Positions 58,931 to 64,000 of a stretch of 64,000 bases of DNA are shown in pieces. Below the pieces are notes generated by a model. It was not told the DNA's origin. It did no database searches and was given only the letters and a program-made list of their open reading frames with translations. The stretch is from contig CAMNRM010000023.1 of assembly GCA_946553025.1 (NCBI GenBank), forward strand, positions 1 through 64,000. The letters run 5' to 3'. Origin of the DNA: an uncultured Clostridium sp. Its GTDB lineage: Bacteria; Bacillota; Clostridia; Lachnospirales; Lachnospiraceae. The translations under genes and the position numbers were made by a program. Positions within the stretch are counted from its first letter, which is position 1, and each line of letters opens with the position of its first letter.

Positions 58931-59317
58931 GTGGCAGAAACAGAGAATCGAAGCACACATAAAGTATATGAAAAGGATAAGCTGGGCGAGGTTCAGATTG
59001 CCGATGAGGTGGTAGCGATTATCGCCGGGCTGGCGGCTACCGAGGTGGACGGTGTGGATTCCATGGCAGGGAATATTACGAATGAACTGGTGGGAAAGCT
59101 GGGCATGAAGAACCTGTCAAAGGGGGTTAAGGTGGATGTGACCGAGGATCATGTATCGGTGGACCTTTCCCTGAACTTAACCTACGGCTATAATATCCCC
59201 CAGGTCAGCGAAGCCGTGCAGGATCGGGTAAAGTCTGCGATTGAAAATATGACAGGCTTATCGGTTTTGGACATTAATATTAAAATTGCCGGGGTGAATA
59301 TGGAAGCGGCGCAGTAA
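58931..59317 (+). CDS. Asp23/Gls24-family protein (YqhY-like)
   Basis: 128 residues from GTG at 58931, directly after CAGGAGGTAAGATT; the track begins eight codons earlier. Core: GEVQIADEVVAIIAGLAATEVDGVDSM and VDVTEDHVSVDLSLNLTYGYNIPQVSEAVQDRVKSAIENMTG. It lies before nusB, as YqhY does in many Firmicutes, where it is linked to control of fatty-acid synthesis. Cytoplasmic; no membrane anchor. Confidence 0.92.
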   Translation: MAETENRSTHKVYEKDKLGEVQIADEVVAIIAGLAATEVDGVDSMAGNITNELVGKLGMKNLSKGVKVDVTEDHVSVDLSLNLTYGYNIPQVSEAVQDRVKSAIENMTGLSVLDINIKIAGVNMEAAQ

Positions 59318-59331
59318 AATGAAAAGAAAGC

Positions 59332-59376
59332 AAAAAGGCAGGATTCCTGAGAAAGAGGGGATATTCTGCCTTTTTT
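59332..59376 (+). terminator. Terminator after the Asp23-like gene
   Basis: AAAAAGGCAG and CTGCCTTTTTT form the stem, with loosely paired bases between. Confidence 0.75.
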
Positions 59377-59383
59377 ATGTACA

Positions 59384-59425
59384 GGCCCGCATATGGAAGT
59401 TTGCTGCTGATGCAGTATGCGGGCC
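59384..59425 (+). other. GC-rich hairpin before nusB
   Basis: GGCCCGCAT pairs with ATGCGGGCC around a 24-base loop that holds CTGC/GCAG. No T-run follows, so it is not a standard terminator; it may be a leader structure or a small palindromic repeat. Confidence 0.5.
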
Positions 59426-59564
59426 GCACGGCGAGTAGGGGAAGATGAATCTTTCCTACTCGATTTTATCTCGCCGAATTTCTCTGTCGTTTTTGGTTGT
59501 ATAACATAGGTAAATTTGTTATAATAACACAAATGTTACAGAATTGCGATGCAGGAGGAATGTA

Positions 59565-60008
59565 ATGACCAGAAGAGAAATGAGGGAGCATTGCTTTAAG
59601 ATGCTGTTTTGTGTAGATTTTTATTCCGCCGGGGAACTTCCCGGGCAGATGGAGAATTATTTTCTTATGCTTGACGAGGAGGAGGAAGGCCCGGAGGGGG
59701 AAACCGAAGTGATTCACCGCATGGCGGCAAAGCCAGAGGACAGGGCGGAACTGACGGGCAGGGTTCTGCGGATTATCGAAGAAATTTCCTCCTTGGATGA
59801 GCGTATTAATAAGGTAGCACAGGGCTGGCGGACGAAGCGGATGGGGAAGGTGGAGCTGACGATTCTCCGCCTGGCAGTTTATGAGATGAAATATGATGAG
59901 GAAATTCCCGAAAAGGTAGCCATTAATGAGGCCGTGGAACTTGCCAAGAAGTTTGGCGGCAAGGATTCTTCCGGGTTTATTAACGGGATTTTGGCAAAGA
60001 TGGTGTAA
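59565..60008 (+). CDS. nusB: Transcription antitermination protein NusB
   Basis: 147 residues from ATG at 59565 after GCAGGAGGAATGTA. RREMREHCFKMLFCVDFY at the start and VAINEAVELAKKFGGKDSSGFINGILAK at the end are the family hallmarks. An acidic loop (LDEEEEGPEGETE) replaces the shorter loop of most NusB. It binds boxA RNA with NusE in rRNA antitermination. It stops two bases before xseA. Confidence 0.95.
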   Translation: MTRREMREHCFKMLFCVDFYSAGELPGQMENYFLMLDEEEEGPEGETEVIHRMAAKPEDRAELTGRVLRIIEEISSLDERINKVAQGWRTKRMGKVELTILRLAVYEMKYDEEIPEKVAINEAVELAKKFGGKDSSGFINGILAKMV

Positions 60009-60010
60009 AG

Positions 60011-61216
60011 ATGGCAAATACAGGTATATATACGGTTTCTCAGGTCAATACGTATATTAAGAACATGTTCGTCCAGGATTATGCTTTAAGCCGCATTTCC
60101 ATCAAGGGAGAGGTTTCCAACTGTAAATACCATTCTTCCGGCCATATTTATTTTACATTAAAGGATGGGAAGGGCACATTGTCCGCGGTGATGTTTGCCA
60201 GCCAGCGGGTGGGCCTTTCTTTTCGGTTGGAGGAAGGCCAGCAGGTTATCGTTACCGGATCGGTGGATGTGTACGAGCGGGACGGGAAGTACCAGCTCTA
60301 CGCAAAGGAGATTAAGCGGGAAGGAAAAGGAGATTTATTCCTGCGCTTTGAGCAGCTTAAAGAAGAACTGGAAGAGATGGGCATGTTTTCGCCGGAATAT
60401 AAGCAGCCCATTCCCCGCTATGCGAAGGTTATCGGTGTTGTAACTGCACCGACCGGGGCGGCGATTCGGGATATTATGAATATTTCGGCAAGGAGGAATC
60501 CTTACGTGCAGCTTGTGCTTTACCCGGCCCTGGTGCAGGGGGAGCAGGCAAAGTACAGTATCGTCGAAGGTATCCGCACATTGGATGCATTGGGCATGGA
60601 TGTGATGATTGTGGGGCGCGGCGGCGGTTCGATTGAGGATCTCTGGGCGTTTAATGAGGAGATGGTTGCCAGGGCAATTTTTGACTGTTCCACGCCGGTG
60701 ATCTCTGCGGTCGGGCATGAAACGGATGTGACCATCGCCGACTATGTGGCGGATCTTCGGGCACCTACGCCTTCGGCGGCAGCGGAACTGGCAGTTTTTG
60801 ATTACCAGCAATTTATGCGGGAGATCGAGGGCTATGTTTCGGCGCTGCGGATTGGGATGGAGAGAAAACTTCAGCAGGAGAGGGCGAGGCTTGAGCAGTA
60901 TCAGTTTCGCCTGAAATTAAAAGATCCGGTGCATGAACTTCGGGTGAACCGGCAGAGGATTGCCGAGTTTGAAAACGGTTTTCGCCGGGAGATGGACGAA
61001 CGTTTAAAGGAAGCAAGGCATCGGCTGGCGCTGGCGGCGGGAAGGCTTAAGGGGCTGTCCCCGTTAGAGAAAATCAGCGGCGGTTTTGGATTCTTAACCG
61101 ATGAACAGGGAAAGCGCATCGTGAGTGCCGGGCAGGTGTCGCCGGGCGAACAGATTTCGATTCAGGTCAGGGACGGAAAAATCCTGGCACGGGTAGAGGA
61201 AGGATGGAAGATTTGA
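60011..61216 (+). CDS. xseA: Exodeoxyribonuclease VII large subunit
   Basis: 401 residues. N-terminal OB fold (YTVSQVNTYIKNMFVQDYALSRISIKGEVSNCKYHSSGHIYFTLKD), then the catalytic domain with VITAPTGAAIRDI-like VVTAPTGAAIRDIMN (about 140), DVMIVGRGGGSIEDLWAFNEE (about 196), and ISAVGHETDVTIADYVADLRAPTPSAAAEL. Degrades single-stranded DNA with XseB. The usual length is about 400-450. Overlaps xseB by 13 bases. Confidence 0.96.
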   Translation: MANTGIYTVSQVNTYIKNMFVQDYALSRISIKGEVSNCKYHSSGHIYFTLKDGKGTLSAVMFASQRVGLSFRLEEGQQVIVTGSVDVYERDGKYQLYAKEIKREGKGDLFLRFEQLKEELEEMGMFSPEYKQPIPRYAKVIGVVTAPTGAAIRDIMNISARRNPYVQLVLYPALVQGEQAKYSIVEGIRTLDALGMDVMIVGRGGGSIEDLWAFNEEMVARAIFDCSTPVISAVGHETDVTIADYVADLRAPTPSAAAELAVFDYQQFMREIEGYVSALRIGMERKLQQERARLEQYQFRLKLKDPVHELRVNRQRIAEFENGFRREMDERLKEARHRLALAAGRLKGLSPLEKISGGFGFLTDEQGKRIVSAGQVSPGEQISIQVRDGKILARVEEGWKI

Positions 61217-61449
61217 TGAGAGAGAATGTCGGTGAAGCACAGAACGAAGAGTTATTAACATCATTAACAATAGAAGAAACCTTTGAAGAGTTGGATAATC
61301 TTTTGGATATGCTGGAGCAGTCGGATAATTCCCTGGAAGAATCTTTCCGCTACTTTGAGCGGGGGATGAAGCTGGTAAGGCAGTGTTCGTCGCAGATCGA
61401 TAAGGTGGAAAAGCAGATTTTTATGCTGAGTGAGGAAGAAGGGGAGTAG
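61204..61449 (+). CDS. xseB: Exodeoxyribonuclease VII small subunit
   Basis: 81 residues; the family core is IEETFEELDNLLDMLEQSDNSLEESFRYFERGMKLVRQCSSQIDKVEKQI. Starts inside the end of xseA, which implies translational coupling; an ATG at 61216 is an alternative. The N-terminus (MEDLMRENVGEAQNEELLTS) is longer than usual and may be untranslated if the second ATG is used. Confidence 0.93.
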   Translation: MEDLMRENVGEAQNEELLTSLTIEETFEELDNLLDMLEQSDNSLEESFRYFERGMKLVRQCSSQIDKVEKQIFMLSEEEGE

Positions 61450-61525
61450 GGAAAACAGGGCGGATGTTTATTTATGCCCGTGTGCCTTCTCTTGAATATG
61501 GGAAAAGAATAATGATGGAGGGACC

Positions 61526-62416
61526 ATGGAGGAATTTAAGGAAGTATTGGCGGAGAAAATCCGGGAAACGGAAAAGGTGATTCAGAACTATCTGCCGGAG
61601 GAAGCCGGGCAGCAAAAGAGGATTATGGAAGCCATGAATTATAGTATTCATGCGGGCGGGAAGAGGCTTCGGCCCTTGCTGATGATGGAAACCTGCCGCT
61701 TGTTCGGCGGGGATCTGCGGGAGGTCAAGCCGTTTATGGCGGCATTGGAGATGATTCATACCTCCTCGCTGATTCATGACGATCTGCCCTGTATGGATAA
61801 TGACGAGTACCGCCGGGGGAAGAAGAGTACCTGGGCAGAGTTTGGGGAAGCGATGGGCGTGTTGGCGGGGGACGCTTTGTTAGTTGAGGCGTTTTCTGCG
61901 GCGGCAAAGTCGTTTTTGTACACGGCTAATCCTGAACGAGCAGGGCGGGCGATTGGGATATTGGCGGAAAAGACGGGAATTTACGGAATGATTGGCGGTC
62001 AGGTGGTGGATGTGGAACTGACGAATCAGCCGCTTTCGGAGGAACAAATAGATTTTATTTACCGGCTGAAAACGGGGGCGCTTTTAGAAGCCGCGATGAT
62101 GATTGGCGCGGTTTTAGCCGGGGCAGAAGATAAAGATGTGAAAAGGGTTTCGCAGATTGCCCTGAATGTAGGGCTGGCGTTTCAGATTCAGGATGATATT
62201 TTGGATATTACCAGCAGCCAGGAGGTTTTGGGAAAGCCTGTAGGGAGCGATGAGAAGAATCAGAAAACGACCTATGCCACATTAAAGGGCTTAGAGGCCG
62301 CCAGGGCGCAGGTGAAGGCTTTATCGGATGAGGCTGTGCGGGAAATGCGGGCATTGCCGGGGACGAATGAGTTCTTGGAAAAGCTGATTCTTATGCTGAT
62401 AACCAGGGAAAAATAG
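61526..62416 (+). CDS. ispA: Farnesyl/geranyl diphosphate synthase
   Basis: 296 residues of the polyprenyl synthetase family. First Asp-rich motif SLIHDDLPCMDNDEYRRG (about residue 85), second FQIQDDILDITSSQEVLGKPVGSDEKNQKTTY (about 225), and GGKRLRPLLMME near the start. The short-chain type is suggested by the CLxxD layout between the Asp residues. Makes isoprenoid precursors from the products of the pathway that the next gene, dxs, begins. Confidence 0.94.
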   Translation: MEEFKEVLAEKIRETEKVIQNYLPEEAGQQKRIMEAMNYSIHAGGKRLRPLLMMETCRLFGGDLREVKPFMAALEMIHTSSLIHDDLPCMDNDEYRRGKKSTWAEFGEAMGVLAGDALLVEAFSAAAKSFLYTANPERAGRAIGILAEKTGIYGMIGGQVVDVELTNQPLSEEQIDFIYRLKTGALLEAAMMIGAVLAGAEDKDVKRVSQIALNVGLAFQIQDDILDITSSQEVLGKPVGSDEKNQKTTYATLKGLEAARAQVKALSDEAVREMRALPGTNEFLEKLILMLITREK

Positions 62417-62460
62417 TTACTGTTTATGCAGGTCTGCGCAGCTTCCATGTGAACAGTAAG
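62416..62460 (+). repeat. TTACTGTT...AACAGTAA inverted repeat after ispA
   Basis: An 8-base inverted repeat separated by 27 bases, including GTGAAC. It is related to the repeats at 3242 and near 35.5 kb. No T-run. Confidence 0.4.
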
Positions 62461-62558
62461 AAGAATAAAAGGGTTTTGCTGTTGGTATAGCGCCGGATAA
62501 TCGATTTATCCGCCAAAACAGTGGTAAGCTCAAACGGGAAGATACAGGGGGAAAGCTT

Positions 62559-64000
62559 ATGATTTTAGAGAAGATTCAGGATGCCGCATCCGTTAAGGAC
62601 TTGAATATGGAGGAATTAACCCTGCTTGCAGAGGAAATTCGGGAATTTTTAATCGAGAAAATCAGCTGTACCGGAGGGCATCTGGCCTCGAACCTGGGCG
62701 TGGTGGAACTGACCATTGCCCTGTATCTGGCCTTTGATCTGCCCAGGGATAAGGTGATCTGGGATGTGGGGCACCAGTCCTACACGCATAAGATTTTAAG
62801 CGGACGGAAAGAACTTTTCGACGATTTGCGGCAGTTTGGCGGGATCAGCGGTTTTCCCAAGCGCAGAGAAAGTTCCTACGATGCCTTTGATACCGGACAC
62901 AGTTCCACTTCGATTTCCGCAGGTCTTGGGATTGCCCAGGGACGGGATTTGCAGGGGGAGGACTACAGCGTCGTATCCATTATCGGTGACGGGGCGCTGA
63001 CCGGGGGCATGGCCTATGAGGCGCTGAACAACGCCGCCCGGTTAAAAAAGAATTTTATTATCGTTCTTAATGATAACAATATGTCCATTTCCGAAAATGT
63101 CGGCGGGATGTCCCGCTATCTGAACGGTATCCGCACCGGCGATGGCTATATTGACTTAAAGAAAAACGTGGCTAATGCCTTGGAGCGCATTCCCGGCTGG
63201 GGCCAGAACATGATTGACCGGATTAAACGGACGAAAAACGGGATTAAACAGCTCTTGATTCCCGGGATGTTATTTGAAAATATGGGCATTACCTATTTGG
63301 GCCCGGTGGACGGACACGATATCCGGCAGCTGCAGAAAGCCCTGCTGGAAGCCAAAAAGCTGGATCATGCCGTGCTGGTGCATGTATTGACGAAAAAAGG
63401 CAAGGGCTTTGCCCCGGCGGAGAAGAATCCGGCAAAATTCCACGGCGTAGGTCCCTTTGATGTAAAAACCGGCGAATTTTTAAGCAAGAAGAAATACCCC
63501 GACTATACCGACGTCTTTGCCCGTGCCCTGTGCAGGCTGGCAAAAGAGGATTCCCGGATCGTGGCAGTTACGGCGGCAATGCCGGACGGCACGGGTCTTT
63601 GTCGTTTTGCGAAAAAATTCCCGCGGCGGTTCTTTGACGTGGGTATCGCCGAGGCACACGCCGTAACCAGCGCGGCGGGGATGGCAGCGGCAGGCTTAAA
63701 GCCGGTGGTAGCCGTCTATTCTTCCTTTTTACAGCGTGGCTTTGACCAGATCCTTCACGATATCTGCATCCAGGAACTCCCTGTGGTGCTGGCTGTCGAT
63801 CGGGCGGGGCTTGTGGGAAGCGACGGAGAAACCCACCAGGGGATTTTCGACTACAGTTTTCTAAGCTGCATCCCCAACATGACCGTGATGGCACCCAAAA
63901 ACTGGTGGGAGTTGGAGGATATGCTTGCCTTTGCCTTAAAACTTAACCGCCCTGTGGCTGTGCGCTACCCGCGTGGAGAAGCCTACCGCGGTCTAAAAGA
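62559..64000 (+). CDS. dxs: 1-deoxy-D-xylulose-5-phosphate synthase (partial, runs off the window)
   Basis: Not in the ORF track because it has no stop in the window. Starts ATG after CAGGGGGAAAGCTT. About 480 codons are visible of an expected 620 or so. Motifs: [20 protein letters not shown] (about residue 38), [15 protein letters not shown], thiamine-diphosphate site [16 protein letters not shown] (about 148), [13 protein letters not shown], and the second-domain [18 protein letters not shown] (about 362) and [18 protein letters not shown]. First enzyme of the MEP isoprenoid pathway. Follows ispA in the same direction. Confidence 0.95.
   Translation, partial: MILEKIQDAASVKDLNMEELTLLAEEIREFLIEKISCTGGHLASNLGVVELTIALYLAFDLPRDKVIWDVGHQSYTHKILSGRKELFDDLRQFGGISGFPKRRESSYDAFDTGHSSTSISAGLGIAQGRDLQGEDYSVVSIIGDGALTGGMAYEALNNAARLKKNFIIVLNDNNMSISENVGGMSRYLNGIRTGDGYIDLKKNVANALERIPGWGQNMIDRIKRTKNGIKQLLIPGMLFENMGITYLGPVDGHDIRQLQKALLEAKKLDHAVLVHVLTKKGKGFAPAEKNPAKFHGVGPFDVKTGEFLSKKKYPDYTDVFARALCRLAKEDSRIVAVTAAMPDGTGLCRFAKKFPRRFFDVGIAEAHAVTSAAGMAAAGLKPVVAVYSSFLQRGFDQILHDICIQELPVVLAVDRAGLVGSDGETHQGIFDYSFLSCIPNMTVMAPKNWWELEDMLAFALKLNRPVAVRYPRGEAYRGLK

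Noticed and set aside
59384-59425. The GC-rich hairpin as a tRNA or riboswitch
   Set aside because: It has no cloverleaf, no TTCGA-type arm and no known aptamer pattern; it is a single stem.

Overview
The window reads as a chromosomal segment of a low-to-medium GC, spore-forming clostridium, most likely a gut Lachnospiraceae. The evidence is a complete spoIIIA sporulation operon behind a sigma-E-like promoter, strong GGAGG ribosome sites, TTGACA-17-TATAAT promoters, alpha-galactoside and alpha-glucoside enzymes with AraC regulators, and an LPXTG surface protein. No rRNA, tRNA, CRISPR array, transposase or integrase was recognised. The family names below come from reading motifs; no database was searched.

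Layout. 1-3.3 kb: an internally deleted DinJ-type antitoxin remnant, then two divergent P-loop ATPases with a C-terminal DUF4143/PD-(D/E)XK-like region and a CRP-like palindrome between them. 3.4-6.2 kb: a two-component system. 6.3-7.4 kb: two XRE repressors with operator/promoter modules that resemble a worn-down phage or ICE immunity region. 7.5-15.9 kb: a degenerate GGDEF-like fragment and a 2,629-residue sortase-anchored surface protein. 16-24.5 kb: a sugar region with two AraC regulators, GH31, a lone solute-binding lipoprotein and GH36. 24.7-27.4 kb: a small conserved protein, an AAA-ATPase-like/PD-(D/E)XK protein, and hicBA. 27.6-31.2 kb: an ArsR/HMA/P1B-ATPase metal operon and an orphan SUKH protein. 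31.3-36 kb: aldo/keto reductase, PatB-type lyase, YitT, YqeY, XRE. 36-39.2 kb: nifS-nifU-mnmA for sulfur transfer to tRNA. 39.3-45.9 kb: cell-wall amidase, YdcZ-type transporter, ComEA, orphan response regulator, rlmH, a His/Cys-rich secreted protein, a lipoprotein, ogt. 46.2-52.6 kb: spoIIIAA-AH. 52.7-58.7 kb: accessory genes, including two more AAA-ATPase-like/PD-(D/E)XK paralogues with a duplicated 84-bp promoter/leader. 58.9-64 kb: the housekeeping run Asp23-like, nusB, xseA, xseB, ispA, dxs (cut by the window end; absent from the ORF track).

Two themes stand out. First, five genes share the plan N-terminal P-loop ATPase plus C-terminal PD-(D/E)XK-like domain, spread over three loci. Second, the genome is full of degenerate short tandem duplications. 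Some sit in frame in linkers (histidine kinase, GH36, SpoIIIAE/AF/AG, a lipoprotein). Others are downstream 'echoes' of a gene's 3' end, including its stop codon (response regulator, spoIIIAE, GH31, aldo/keto reductase). They loosen the normally compact spoIIIA operon and look like a lineage-wide mutational habit rather than isolated repeats. The giant adhesin also carries about seven tandem copies of a 105-145-residue module that I do not recognise.
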